Of a DNA stretch of 64,000 bases, positions 34,696-44,205 are shown one piece after another. The stretch spans positions 62,001-126,000 of the forward strand of contig NZ_JAJNNZ010000006.1 of NCBI RefSeq assembly GCF_022836845.1. The letters are read 5' to 3'. The translations under genes and the position numbers were made by a program. This DNA is from Vibrio gelatinilyticus (GTDB taxonomy: Bacteria > Pseudomonadota > Gammaproteobacteria > Enterobacterales > Vibrionaceae). The number at the start of each line of letters is the position of its first letter. Position 1 is the first letter of the stretch. A model generated the notes under the pieces. That model made no database searches, had not been told where the DNA came from, and worked only from the letters and a program-made list of their open reading frames with translations.

Positions 34696-37257
34696 TTACT
34701 CTGTAATTTCTACAATATCAATTCGGTCGATAGTGGATTCACTAACGGTCTGACTTGGTTTAGGAACGCGCTGCTCTCGAACGGTGACAAATTGCAAAGT
34801 GTCAGACTCGCTATGGTTAATAAAGTGACTAAATCGCTTGAGCTTTTCTGGATTTTCAATGGTTGTTTTCCACTCGCACTGGTAATTAGAGACTGTGTTG
34901 TCCATTTCTTTCTCAAGCTCTTTAGCTAGGCCTAGGCTATCGTCCACGATGACTTTCTTTAGGTAATCGATACCACCTTCTAGGTTTTCTAGCCAAACGG
35001 AAGTTCTCTGAAGTCGGTCTGCGGTTCGAATGTAAAACATCAATAATCGGTCGACGTAGCGAACAAGAGTGTCCCTATCTAAATCTGTAGCCAATAAATC
35101 AGCGTGCCTCGGTCTCATACCACCGTTGCCACAGACATAGAGGTTCCAACCTTTATCAGTAGCAATGACGCCAATATCTTTGGACTGTGCTTCTGCACAC
35201 TCGCGTGTACAGCCAGAAACCGCAAACTTAAGTTTGTGAGGAGAACGTAGCCCTTTGTAGCGATTTTCTAGTTCAATCGCAAAACCAGCGCTATCATCGA
35301 CGCCATAGCGACACCATGTGTTACCAACACAGGACTTGACCGTTCTGAGAGATTTTCCATAAGCGTGACCGGTTTCAAAACCAGCGTCTATTAATTGTTG
35401 CCAAATTTCTGGAAGTTCATGAAGTTGAGCGCCAAACAGATCGATTCGCTGACCACCAGTAATTTTCGTATATAGGTCAAATTGTTTTGCAACCTGCCCA
35501 ATAACAATGAGTTTTTCGGGAGTGATCTCACCACCAGGCACTCTAGGGACAACCGAGTAGGTCCCATCTTTTTGCATGTTGCCTAGATAGATATCATTGG
35601 TGTCTTGTAACTCAACGTGCTCCGTCTTCAGGATATAGTCATTCCAATAGGAAGCGAGGATAGAACCAACGGTGGGTTTACAGACAGCACAACCAAGTCC
35701 TTCACCATGAAGTTCCAGTACCTGGTCAAAAGTGGTCAGTTTACTGACTCGAATGATATCGGCGAGTTCTTGCCTAGAATAAGCAAAGTGCTCACAAAGA
35801 TGGTTGTTGACTTCTACACCCGTCGCCGCGAGTTCACAATCAAGAACTTGCTTGGCTAGGGCTGAACAACCACCGCAGCCAGTTGAAGCATTAGTGGTTT
35901 GTTTTAGTTCGGCCATCGTGCTGCAACCATTGGCTACAGCTTGTACAATGTCGCCTTTGGTGACATCAAAGCAGGAGCAGATAACGGCGCTATCGGGCAA
36001 CGCTTCAACACCAACTGCATTCTCACCGTCTTCAGCGACATTGGGTAAAATTAGCGTTGAAGGACTGCTTGGTAATGGCATATCATTTTGCTTAATTTGC
36101 AATAAAGCACCATAAGCATCCGCATCGCCAACCAGCACTGCACCAATAATTTTTTTACCATCTTCACTAATGATTAGGCGTTTATACACCTGCTCAATTT
36201 CATCATTAAATGTATAGGAGCGAGCACCAGGTGTTTTGTCGTGGACTTCACCGATACTGGCCACATCAACACCCAGTAACTTGAGCTTCGTACTCATATC
36301 AGCTCCTTTAAATAGAAGGGCTGAGGATTCAGAAGGCTTAGCCATGATATGGTGAGCTGCAACTTTAGCCATTTGATAGCCGGGAGCCACCAAACCGAAG
36401 ATTTGATTCTCCCAAAGTGCACATTCGCCAATTGCGTAGATATTTTCGTCGCTTGTTTGGCAGTTGTCGTTGATGACGATGCCACCACGAGGGCCTGTCG
36501 CTAATCCAGACTGCTTGGCTAATTCATCTTGAGGCCGGATACCCGCTGAGAATACGATCATATCGGTTTCTAGATGGCTTCCATCAGCAAAGTTCATTCG
36601 ATAGCGCGAATGTTCTCCGGGGACGATTTCGCTAGTGGCTTTCTCGGTATGGACTGTAACGCCAAGATCTTCTATTTTGCGCCTGAGGAGAGTGCCGCCA
36701 CCTTCATCAAGTTGAACCGCCATAAGTCGAGGAGCAAACTCCACAACGTGAGTGTTCAAACCAAGACTTTTAATTGCGTTTGCTGCTTCAAGGCCTAATA
36801 AACCACCACCAATGACAACGCCAGTTGAACTTAGCGTACTCGAAGCTTGTATCTGATCAAGATCTTCGATTGTTCGATATACGTGACAATGCTCTGAGTC
36901 ATTTCCAGGTATAGGAGGTACAAATGGGTAGGATCCCGTCGCTAGAATGAGTTTGTCGTAGGCTTCTATTCGCCCCTCTCTGGTCGTCACTGATTGATGT
37001 GTGCGATCTATCTTGATCACTTTATCATTAGCAATAAAGCGCACGTCTTTTTCGGCGTATTGGCTCGCGGAGGTCAGTGCTAAATCGTCGGCGGTCTTTC
37101 CCGTCAAATACGACGTTAACTGAACACGATCGTAGGCAAGCCTCGGCTCTTCGCTAAATGTAACGATATCAATATCAGGATCTTGTGACGATATTGTGTC
37201 TATAAATTTGTGGCCAACCATTCCGTTGCCAACGACTATTACTCGTTGTTTTGTCAT
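34696..37257 (-). CDS. nirB: Assimilatory NAD(P)H nitrite reductase large subunit NirB
   Basis: 853 residues, a full-length NirB. An N-terminal FAD/NAD(P)H domain (VVGNGMVGHKF, IGGGLLGLEAA) is followed by a BFD-type [2Fe-2S] region (CSCFDVTKG, TGCGGC). The sirohaem and [4Fe-4S] domains carry SCVGNTWCRYG, SGCTRECAEAQ and LYVCGNGGMRPRHA. It reduces nitrite to ammonium in the cytoplasm. Between cobA (which supplies the sirohaem precursor) and nirD in one operon. Confidence 0.97.
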   Translation of the reverse strand: MTKQRVIVVGNGMVGHKFIDTISSQDPDIDIVTFSEEPRLAYDRVQLTSYLTGKTADDLALTSASQYAEKDVRFIANDKVIKIDRTHQSVTTREGRIEAYDKLILATGSYPFVPPIPGNDSEHCHVYRTIEDLDQIQASSTLSSTGVVIGGGLLGLEAANAIKSLGLNTHVVEFAPRLMAVQLDEGGGTLLRRKIEDLGVTVHTEKATSEIVPGEHSRYRMNFADGSHLETDMIVFSAGIRPQDELAKQSGLATGPRGGIVINDNCQTSDENIYAIGECALWENQIFGLVAPGYQMAKVAAHHIMAKPSESSALLFKGADMSTKLKLLGVDVASIGEVHDKTPGARSYTFNDEIEQVYKRLIISEDGKKIIGAVLVGDADAYGALLQIKQNDMPLPSSPSTLILPNVAEDGENAVGVEALPDSAVICSCFDVTKGDIVQAVANGCSTMAELKQTTNASTGCGGCSALAKQVLDCELAATGVEVNNHLCEHFAYSRQELADIIRVSKLTTFDQVLELHGEGLGCAVCKPTVGSILASYWNDYILKTEHVELQDTNDIYLGNMQKDGTYSVVPRVPGGEITPEKLIVIGQVAKQFDLYTKITGGQRIDLFGAQLHELPEIWQQLIDAGFETGHAYGKSLRTVKSCVGNTWCRYGVDDSAGFAIELENRYKGLRSPHKLKFAVSGCTRECAEAQSKDIGVIATDKGWNLYVCGNGGMRPRHADLLATDLDRDTLVRYVDRLLMFYIRTADRLQRTSVWLENLEGGIDYLKKVIVDDSLGLAKELEKEMDNTVSNYQCEWKTTIENPEKLKRFSHFINHSESDTLQFVTVREQRVPKPSQTVSESTIDRIDIVEITE

Positions 37258-37272
37258 AACTGTTCCCTAGTT

Positions 37273-38124
37273 CTAAATGGTTTCTTGGACAGCAGAAGGC
37301 GTAACGGGCCTTTTGCCGAAATCTTGTTGATACAAAAAAGCAAATTGGCTATCGAGTTCAGCGTGTTCTTCCAGTTGAGTATGGATATTGACAACCTCAC
37401 CGATAACAATCAGTGCTGGAGAGCGAACATCGTATTTTTGTTTGAGAGAGGTCAGCTTACTTAGTGTGCCTCGAATTGTTCTTTGCTCTGGGCAGCACCC
37501 TTTTTCAATGAGGGCTACAGGGGTCTCTTTAGATAGACCAGCATCGACTAGGTGTTGTGTAATTTCATCGGTTTTGGATAATCCCATATAGACAACAATT
37601 GTCTGATTTAATTGTGCAAGTGCTTGCCAGTTTACTGATAACTGTTTCTCAGCATGTGCAGTTATGAAAGTGCAACCTTGAGAAACGCCTCTATGGGTTA
37701 AAGGGATGTTGGAATATGAGGTACAACCAGAAGCAGATGTTATTCCCGGTATGATTTCAACTTCAATACCACAATTAGTTAATTCAATCATCTCTTCACC
37801 ACCACGGCCGAAAATAAAAGGATCGCCGCCTTTTATTCTACAAATAGAGGAACCATTTAATGCATGATAAATTAATATTTCATTTATCTCTGTTTGAGTG
37901 GAACTATGGTTACCTTTAGATTTTCCAACATTTATAGTAAGTGTTTGAGAAGGGAATAGTGCTTTGATTTCATCACTGACCAGATTGTCATAAACAATAA
38001 TGTCAGATGTTTGTATCGCTTTCAGAGCTTTTAAGGTCAGTAGTTCCGGATCTCCTGGACCAGCACCAGTTAACAACACCTTACCTAAGTGACTCACTCG
38101 TTTATCTCTATTGTTCAATGACAT
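37273..38124 (-). CDS. cobA: Uroporphyrinogen-III C-methyltransferase (sirohaem synthesis)
   Basis: 283 residues, single-domain SUMT. It has VLLTGAGPGDPELLT at the start, RIKGGDPFIFGRGGEE, ITSASGCTSYSNIPLTHR and VYMGLSK. It methylates uroporphyrinogen III to precorrin-2, the first step to the sirohaem of NirB. It is the first gene of the nitrite operon, directly behind a sigma-54-type promoter. A C-terminal tail of about 35 residues follows the SUMT domain. Confidence 0.95.
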   Translation of the reverse strand: MSLNNRDKRVSHLGKVLLTGAGPGDPELLTLKALKAIQTSDIIVYDNLVSDEIKALFPSQTLTINVGKSKGNHSSTQTEINEILIYHALNGSSICRIKGGDPFIFGRGGEEMIELTNCGIEVEIIPGITSASGCTSYSNIPLTHRGVSQGCTFITAHAEKQLSVNWQALAQLNQTIVVYMGLSKTDEITQHLVDAGLSKETPVALIEKGCCPEQRTIRGTLSKLTSLKQKYDVRSPALIVIGEVVNIHTQLEEHAELDSQFAFLYQQDFGKRPVTPSAVQETI

Positions 38125-38168
38125 AGCTGCATTCCTTGCATATCTAACTTTCTATATTGAGTTAACAG

Positions 38169-38184
38169 AGCAATATGGATGCCA
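38169..38184 (-). promoter_or_regulatory. Sigma-54 promoter of the cobA-nirBD operon
   Basis: On the minus strand TGGCATCCATATTGCT has GG and GC separated by ten bases, matching the -24/-12 consensus. It ends about 45 bases before the cobA start. Nitrogen (NtrC) control is inferred. Confidence 0.75.
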
Positions 38185-38227
38185 AAAAAACCTTCACAGC
38201 TAAATCTAAAGGGAATTGATAGTTATT

Positions 38228-38243
38228 TACCCCTTAAGGGGTA
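38228..38243. promoter_or_regulatory. NarL/NarP-type 7-2-7 palindrome
   Basis: TACCCCTTAAGGGGTA is a perfect palindrome and fits the NarL/NarP heptamer arrangement (TACYYMT-2-inverse). It lies about 45 bases upstream of the sigma-54 promoter and 230 bases from the divergent reductase gene, so it could serve either. Confidence 0.65.
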
Positions 38244-38475
38244 TTAAATTGGAAGTGTTTCGATGAATGGTTGTGTCTTTTTTAAGTTTATTAATTACGG
38301 TTTGTTCGATATTAGTGCAAAGATCTTTAAAGTGGTGCAATAAGTATTCACTAATAAAGGAAGGTACCTATTGCAGGCTATATATATAAGCGCGCATTAT
38401 ATTTTTGTGTGGTTATGGTTTTCGGTATGTAAATTGCTTTAAGAAGAATTAAGTATTGAAAGTTTAAGGTAATGT

Positions 38476-40947
38476 ATGTCTTATTCAGATGGTTGGATAA
38501 AAACGACGTGTGCGTATTGTGGCGTTGGTTGTGGTGTAGAAGCAAAACCAAAGTTGGACGGTTCTTTAATGATCCGTGGAGACCAGGAACACCCTTCAAA
38601 TTATGGTCAATTATGTGTTAAAGGTGCTGCTCTAGGTGAAACCGTTAGTCATGAAGGTCGATTACTAACCCCAATTGTAAATGGCGCAGAGAAAAGTTGG
38701 GAAAGTGCAATTAACTATGTAGCAGACAAATTCAGCGAAATCATCAGAGAATATGGCCCAGATAGCGTTGCATTTTATGTATCGGGCCAACTATTGACAG
38801 AAGACTATTACGTTGCGAATAAGCTAATGAAAGGGTTTATTGGTAGCGGAAATATTGATAGCAACTCAAGACTGTGCATGGCTTCGTCGGTAGTGGGCCA
38901 TAAGCGCGCTTTTGGAGAGGATATCGTACCCGTATGCTATGACGATCTAGAGCATACTGAGCTGGTGGTGATTGTTGGATCGAATCTAGCCTGGTGTCAC
39001 CCAATATTGTTCAATCGGCTCAAAAAAGCAAAGCAGCAAAATACTCAGTTAAAAGTGATTGTGATCGACCCTCGTAAAACCGCAACCTGCGAAATTGCAG
39101 ATCTTCATCTCGCCATAAACAGCGGAACGGATGTGGCACTTTTCAACGGATTACTTTCTTATTTGGCAAGAAATGGCGGTTTGGATGAGCAGTTTGTAAA
39201 TAAAAGGACCAACGGCCTGCAAGAAACGCTTATGCAAGCACACCTCGAAAGCGATGATCTCGTCAAGTTATCAGCCCTTGTCGGAGTGGATAAGCAAGAT
39301 CTGGTTAATGTCTATGACTTGTTCACTAAAACAGACAAAGTACTGACCATCTACTCACAAGGCGTGAATCAATCTTCCCAGGGATGTGACAAGGTAAACA
39401 GCATTCTAAACTGCCATCTTGCGAGCGGAAAAATAGGCAAAGTAGGGAGCGGGCCATTTTCTGTCACAGGGCAGCCAAATGCGATGGGTGGCAGGGAAGT
39501 TGGTGCTTTGGCAAATACGTTAGCTGCGCACATGGAATTTGATTCTAAAAGTGATAGAGGCGCGATCTCTCAGTTTTGGAATACCTCAAACTTAGCATCT
39601 AAACCAGGGCTAAAAGCGGTTGATATGTTTGATGCTATCGCTTTGGGCAAAATCAAAGCAGTATGGGTTATGGCAACGAATCCTGCCGTCAGTTTGCCAA
39701 ATCAATCGAGAATACATGAAGCGCTCGATAAATGTCCTTTGGTAGTGGTATCTGACTGTATTAAAGACACTTCAACGACTCGGTATGCCAATGTACTCCT
39801 TCCTGCACAAGGGTGGAGTGAAAAGTCGGGTACTGTTACAAACTCTGAGCGACGAATATCGAGGCAAAGGCGATTATTGCCAAGTCCGGGCTTAGCCAAG
39901 CCTGACTGGTGGATTGTATCTCAGGTTGCAAGTGCAATGGGCTTTGGTGACGCTTTTAGCTATCGTCACGAAGGAGAGATTTTCCGAGAATACGCCAGTA
40001 TGACTTCGATTAAGAGTGAGTCTGAGCGAGCTTTAAACCTGAAAGGATTAACCAAACTTACCGACAGTGAATACAATCAGCTTGCCCCTCAGCAATGGCC
40101 TGTTGAAAACGTTCAAACAGCCATTGAGAACCAGCGCCTTTTTGAAGATCAGCAGTTCCTAACGCCTTCTCGAAAAGCGAACTTGATCCCTGTGAGGTAT
40201 TTAGCGACGAATGAAAGCTTAGATGGCATGAATAAAGTGAGACTAAATACAGGGCGCACGAAAGAGCACTGGCATACGATGACAAGAACAGGGTTATCAG
40301 AGTCACTTAGTGAGCTTTCCCCTGAGCCGACAGTGTCAATTCACCCAGAAACTGCCGAACGATTTGGCTTCAAAGATAAAGATATTGCGTGCGTTGAGAA
40401 CTTGGGGAATAAACTCAAGTTACGTGTAGCTATCTCTCAAAGCGTAGAACCGGAAGACATATTTATCCCCATCCACTGGAATCAAAGCAATTCAGGCCAG
40501 TCGACGGTATGTGAAATTATTGACGATAACGTCGACCCAATGTCAGGTCAGCCTGAATTTAAAAATACGATGGTTGAATTGTCACGATGGCCTAAACAAA
40601 GTGAGGCGAAACTGTTTTCCAGGACAAGCCTAGTCAACTTTACAAATGAGTACTGGGTTAGACAAAAGGTAACAGATGGCTATGTGTATCATATAGCCTC
40701 TACGAGCACAGCACCGGAATTAGCTGAGAGTCTTATGCCAATAATAGATAGGCAAAAGGGAGTAATGCTGTCATATAAAGATAGTACGTCGGCTGTAAAG
40801 GTTGCGAAGTTTGATGGTAATGAATTGTTAGTCGCACTCGCAGTGGGTGACACTTTGAATCATGAAGAGCCGCTGTGGTTTAAGGGGCTTACCATTTCAG
40901 AAAATGAGAGTCGTCATCAAAATTTCTTTGAGAGCTGCGTAGCTTGA
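38476..40947 (+). CDS. nasA: Assimilatory nitrate reductase catalytic subunit
   Basis: 823 residues of the molybdopterin oxidoreductase family. The N-terminal CAYCGVGCGVE and later C in QLCVKGAALG bind a [4Fe-4S] cluster. The molybdenum domains contain NSRLCMASSV with the likely Mo-ligand Cys, VTGQPNAMGGREVG, LPAQGWSEKSGTVTNSERR and the C-terminal LNTGRTKEHWHTMTRTG. Its length suits a cytoplasmic Nas enzyme; there is no Tat signal, and no C-terminal BFD cluster cysteines are evident, so it should need a separate electron donor. Divergent from the nitrite reductase operon. TAAGG lies before the ATG. Confidence 0.93.
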   Translation: MSYSDGWIKTTCAYCGVGCGVEAKPKLDGSLMIRGDQEHPSNYGQLCVKGAALGETVSHEGRLLTPIVNGAEKSWESAINYVADKFSEIIREYGPDSVAFYVSGQLLTEDYYVANKLMKGFIGSGNIDSNSRLCMASSVVGHKRAFGEDIVPVCYDDLEHTELVVIVGSNLAWCHPILFNRLKKAKQQNTQLKVIVIDPRKTATCEIADLHLAINSGTDVALFNGLLSYLARNGGLDEQFVNKRTNGLQETLMQAHLESDDLVKLSALVGVDKQDLVNVYDLFTKTDKVLTIYSQGVNQSSQGCDKVNSILNCHLASGKIGKVGSGPFSVTGQPNAMGGREVGALANTLAAHMEFDSKSDRGAISQFWNTSNLASKPGLKAVDMFDAIALGKIKAVWVMATNPAVSLPNQSRIHEALDKCPLVVVSDCIKDTSTTRYANVLLPAQGWSEKSGTVTNSERRISRQRRLLPSPGLAKPDWWIVSQVASAMGFGDAFSYRHEGEIFREYASMTSIKSESERALNLKGLTKLTDSEYNQLAPQQWPVENVQTAIENQRLFEDQQFLTPSRKANLIPVRYLATNESLDGMNKVRLNTGRTKEHWHTMTRTGLSESLSELSPEPTVSIHPETAERFGFKDKDIACVENLGNKLKLRVAISQSVEPEDIFIPIHWNQSNSGQSTVCEIIDDNVDPMSGQPEFKNTMVELSRWPKQSEAKLFSRTSLVNFTNEYWVRQKVTDGYVYHIASTSTAPELAESLMPIIDRQKGVMLSYKDSTSAVKVAKFDGNELLVALAVGDTLNHEEPLWFKGLTISENESRHQNFFESCVA

Positions 40948-40999
40948 GAAAGGGTTTGTATTGCAGTGTCCGGAGACAATCTTTTCCATGCAGATCAAA

Positions 41000-41027
41000 A
41001 AAGCCCGCTGAATAATCAGCGGGCTTT
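41000..41027. terminator. Terminator between nitrate reductase and tRNA-Ser genes
   Basis: Perfect 12-base stem AAAGCCCGCTGA and complement with an ATAA loop. The T run is six long on the minus strand, so it chiefly serves tRNA-Ser but could work both ways. Confidence 0.9.
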
Positions 41028-41033
41028 AAAAAG

Positions 41034-41124
41034 TGGCGGAGAGATAGGGATTTGAACCCTAGAACCGCTATTAACGGTTGCCGGTTTTCAAGACCGGTGC
41101 TTTCGACCACTCAGCCATCTCTCC
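41034..41124 (-). tRNA. tRNA-Ser(UGA)
   Basis: 91-base class II tRNA with encoded CCA. On the minus strand acceptor GGAGAGA pairs with TCTCTCC. Anticodon loop CTTGAAA gives UGA. A long variable arm is present. Confidence 0.97.
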
Positions 41125-41136
41125 TTTTCGGGACGT

Positions 41137-41165
41137 ATAATATTCTGGCCCATGACGCTTGTAAA
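41137..41165 (-). promoter_or_regulatory. tRNA-Ser promoter
   Basis: On the minus strand TTTACA and TATTAT are separated by 17 bases, followed by a GC-rich stretch (ACGTCCCG) typical of stringent tRNA promoters. Confidence 0.8.
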
Positions 41166-41456
41166 GAAAAAATAAGAACCGATTGGTTTAAGTGATTGTT
41201 TATTAGCCATTACAGGTAATGGTTATACGTAAACTCAAAATTGCAAGCAATTAATGGGTCATTTTGATGTAGTAAGCAGGTAAACTCATGACAGAGATCT
41301 CATAATAAAATATTGTTTTATTGCCTTAACTAACTGATTAATAATCTTTATTGTGGGTTCAGGATACGAATGTTCGCCCGAAAGTGATTGCCTAACTTTG
41401 TGATGTCGTTCAAACTATAGGGATGCGCTCTACTAGGCGATTAAATTGAGGTCAAT

Positions 41457-42140
41457 ATGAAAGTCGTGAAATTGTTTAAACAAAGAGTTGAGTCTTCATC
41501 GAAGTACCACTCAGAGATTATGCAATGGATGTCTCCAAGTTTACGTGAATATTGGGGGGAGTTCTTAGGAAAAACCCATTCAAGCAATTTTTTATCTTGG
41601 GTGAGAGACTATCATAAGCCAGCTGTTAACGAACCACATGTTGAAGACGAAACCAAGAAGATTGTGCTCACTCAAGATGCACAAATCCTCTTTGATGACT
41701 TGCAACGTCAAATTGGTGAAGTAATACACGTAGGGAACTGGATCCTAGTTGACCAGGAGCGAATCAATCAATTCGGTTTGGTGACAGAAGATAATCAATG
41801 GATCCATACCGATCCGGTAAAAGCTGAGTTAGAGTCTCCGTTTAAGACGACGATTGCTCACGGTTTCCTCACTTTGGCTCTTTTGCCTGCACTGACAGAC
41901 AGCGTCGATCCAACTAAACCAATGTTCCCGACTGCAAAAATGATGGTTAATATTGGCTTGAATCAAGTGAGATTTCCATATCCTGTGAAAGTTGGTAGTA
42001 ACATTAGAGCGAAAAGTACCTTGCTTAAAGTCACGCCGATTAAAAAAGGGCTAGAAATTGAACGTGAGATCAGAGTCGAGATTGAAGGTGTTAGGCGTCC
42101 AGCTTGCGTTGCGGTTTCTGTTATCCATTTGCACTTTTAA
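41457..42140 (+). CDS. MaoC-like (R)-enoyl-CoA hydratase family protein
   Basis: 227 residues. The C-terminal 145 residues are a MaoC/hotdog domain with the catalytic pair (NQWIHTDPVKAELESPFKTT, then IAHGFLTLALLP). The N-terminal 70 residues are extra. Family members hydrate 2-enoyl-CoA, often to feed polyhydroxyalkanoate or fatty acid metabolism. Single gene, with GAGGT before ATG, after 330 bases without another gene apart from tRNA-Ser control sequences. Confidence 0.87.
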   Translation: MKVVKLFKQRVESSSKYHSEIMQWMSPSLREYWGEFLGKTHSSNFLSWVRDYHKPAVNEPHVEDETKKIVLTQDAQILFDDLQRQIGEVIHVGNWILVDQERINQFGLVTEDNQWIHTDPVKAELESPFKTTIAHGFLTLALLPALTDSVDPTKPMFPTAKMMVNIGLNQVRFPYPVKVGSNIRAKSTLLKVTPIKKGLEIEREIRVEIEGVRRPACVAVSVIHLHF

Positions 42141-42193
42141 CTAGATAAAATCGCTAGATGTGGCCTGAAAGCGTGTTCTCGGATTCAGCACAT

Positions 42194-42964
42194 CTAGTTA
42201 TCTTTGGTCGCCAAATCTATTGTGCCGCCAATATTCCTATATGTACCCGGGCTCATTCCTGTTTTTTTCTTGAACATTCGAGAAAAGTACGACACATCGT
42301 TAAATCCACATTGATAAGCGATGGCAGATATTTGTTGCCTTGAATTGTCTTTCAGTAATTGCTTGGCCAGCGATATGCGTTTGTGGCTTACGTAATCGCG
42401 AAAACTCTCGCCAATTTCTTGATGAAATAGGCGCGAAAAGTAGGGGATGGAAAGGTGGCAGTGGTCGGCAACGTCTCTTTCTCTTAACGTGCCAGCATAG
42501 TGCTTTTCTATATACGCGAGCACATTGGTGATAGTGTCTGTTTCATGAACACTTTTCCGTAATGTGGAAATGTTTTTGCTTTGAGTTACTGATTTACCTT
42601 GAGTTTGTGAAGTATAAATATTGTCCCGACGAAGCTTTGTTTCAATGTACGCAATTTGTTTGATGTGTTGTGACTGAGAAAGGTCGACACTGGCATAAAC
42701 GATCTCGTCATTTAAAAAGCGACTCGGCACGCTTGCTTCGTGAAAGACAATTAGTGACTTTGAGAGATTATTGCAGATCCGTATACACATCATAAGCAAT
42801 TCCTCGTCAAAATCTTTATCAGCGTAGAGGAAGCAAAAGAAGACATTAGGATCAGTGATTGTAGAAACATCGCCTCCAACATCAATTAGAGCGTACTTCT
42901 CTACCATCAACTTTCTAACCCCTTCGGGCAGGAAAAGGTAAGATTTCCCCAACCAGTATGACAT
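42194..42964 (-). CDS. AraC family transcriptional regulator
   Basis: 256 residues. The last 100 form the AraC/XylS double helix-turn-helix (HCHLSIPYFSRLFHQEIGES, AYQCGFNDVSYFSRMFKKKTG). The N-terminal 140 residues do not match a cupin domain I know. It is next to and divergent from the Tad pilus locus, making it a candidate regulator of it (inference). Confidence 0.87.
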   Translation of the reverse strand: MSYWLGKSYLFLPEGVRKLMVEKYALIDVGGDVSTITDPNVFFCFLYADKDFDEELLMMCIRICNNLSKSLIVFHEASVPSRFLNDEIVYASVDLSQSQHIKQIAYIETKLRRDNIYTSQTQGKSVTQSKNISTLRKSVHETDTITNVLAYIEKHYAGTLRERDVADHCHLSIPYFSRLFHQEIGESFRDYVSHKRISLAKQLLKDNSRQQISAIAYQCGFNDVSYFSRMFKKKTGMSPGTYRNIGGTIDLATKDN

Positions 42965-43420
42965 TCAAACCTCTCATTTTTAAGACTTTACCACTAAACT
43001 ATAACCTTAGTTTAGGACTAAATGATAAAAGTACCAATGAATGTTAAATTAATCGTTAAGTAAATCATATTTTGTCTCAAAAATAATACGTGGTGTATAT
43101 TTAACCTATTGATAGATATATTGTTGGCAATTAAACCCTTCAGAATAAACGAAGATGAATATGTATGTAATCAGCAAATAAACCCTAGTAAAAGTCAGGG
43201 ACCCCTCCACATTGGTTAGAGTTTAAAGAGGCCAAAACACGAAAATATAAACTAAAGTTTATTTGTTTTATAAGCCTATAGTTTATTTTGTCATTTTTTT
43301 AACATCACAACCCCATTAAATAAGTCCTAATTATTGACAAAAAAGTACTAACGATTAGTCGACTAATCCATCTACTTTTGAAGAGCGATCAACGAGATAC
43401 GAGTAAAAAGGAGATTTCTT
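42965..43420. other. Long AT-rich region upstream of the Tad pilus locus
   Basis: 456 bases. Near its end TTGACA (43334-43339) precedes a perfect 16-base palindrome (43353-43368). The rest is AT-rich with no further element that I can identify. Confidence 0.5.
43353..43368. promoter_or_regulatory. Palindromic candidate operator before the Flp pilin gene
   Basis: GATTAGTCGACTAATC is a perfect 16-base palindrome. It falls 14 bases after a consensus TTGACA and 52 bases before the pilin ATG, where a repressor or activator would overlap the promoter. Confidence 0.5.
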
Positions 43421-43597
43421 ATGTCATCGCTAATCAAATTTGTAAAAGACTTTGCACAAGATGAAGAAGGTTTGACCATATTAGAGTATGTGATAGGCGC
43501 AGCTCTCATAGTCATCGCATTAATTGCTGCTGATCCTTGGAATGGTTTGATGAACAAACTTTCGACAACGCTTAATTCTGTGCCGGCAGCAAGTTAA
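43421..43597 (+). CDS. flp: Flp type IVb pilin
   Basis: 58 residues; it escaped ORF tracking because of its size. AAGGAG precedes ATG. The leader ends EEG and is followed by LTILEYVIGAALIVIA: the cleavage site, Glu +5 and adjacent Tyr of Flp prepilins, and a hydrophobic helix. It is the major pilin of the Tad system encoded downstream. Confidence 0.95.
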   Translation: MSSLIKFVKDFAQDEEGLTILEYVIGAALIVIALIAADPWNGLMNKLSTTLNSVPAAS

Positions 43598-43686
43598 TAA
43601 GGGAAATGTAATGCAGTTTTGCGCCAATCAGAGTGTATCTGATTTGGCGCGCATTATTCTGCGTAAGACATGGAGGCACAGGGATC

Positions 43687-44196
43687 ATGGAACACGTGTC
43701 ATTTTGGCTTATTCTATCGGTCATTGTGGTGTTTGACGTTAAGGAGAATAGAATTCCTAATAAGTGGGTTGTGGTATTGTTGGGATGTTCTTTTCTATTG
43801 CTTACGATCAAATATGGTGGAGTAACTTCGATCAAGCTAGATCACGTTTACGGAGGGCTCGTAGCCTTTTTTGGTGGCTTGATTTTTTATATTTTACGAG
43901 CCATGGCTGCTGGTGATGTTAAATTACTCGGTGTTGTCGGATTTACAATTGGCCTACATGAACTGGGGGATTATTCCTTATTACTCATACTTAGCGGTGG
44001 TTTTATCGGTGTATATTATTTATTGGATAATATTTCGAGATCAGGAGTTACGTTAATTGAAAACTTCAAGCAATATGCGGTGTTAAATATTGCCCAACGG
44101 AAAAATATGGCTTCAAGTGTTGATGCTAAGCTGGCAATACCCTTTGCTCCGGCCATCATGCTGGCGCTATTGCTCCTGTCTAGCACCACCATTTGA
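43687..44196 (+). CDS. tadV: TadV/CpaA prepilin peptidase
   Basis: 169 residues from the ATG at 43687 (GGAGG and AGGGA upstream). A multi-pass membrane aspartyl protease with the two catalytic Asp: one in VFDVKENRIPN, the other in the GD motif AAGDVKLLG. It cleaves the Flp pilin and the TadE/F pseudopilins. It is the second gene of the Tad locus. Confidence 0.92.
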   Translation: MEHVSFWLILSVIVVFDVKENRIPNKWVVVLLGCSFLLLTIKYGGVTSIKLDHVYGGLVAFFGGLIFYILRAMAAGDVKLLGVVGFTIGLHELGDYSLLLILSGGFIGVYYLLDNISRSGVTLIENFKQYAVLNIAQRKNMASSVDAKLAIPFAPAIMLALLLLSSTTI

Positions 44197-44205
44197 GGGA
44201 ATGTT

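Larger units (their letters stand above)
38125..38475. other. Divergent control region of the nitrate assimilation locus
   Basis: 351 bases with the sigma-54 promoter and the 7-2-7 palindrome on the cobA side. A GGTGCA half-site near 38332 is a possible NtrC contact but lacks a proper partner. I found no sigma-54 spacing pointing toward the reductase gene. Confidence 0.6.

Noticed and set aside
38311..38343. NtrC binding site in the nitrate control region
   Set aside because: Only one good half-site (GGTGCA) is seen; the partner and spacing do not fit.
38362..38385. Sigma-54 promoter facing the nitrate reductase gene
   Set aside because: GG and GC elements there are 8 or 12 bases apart, not 10.
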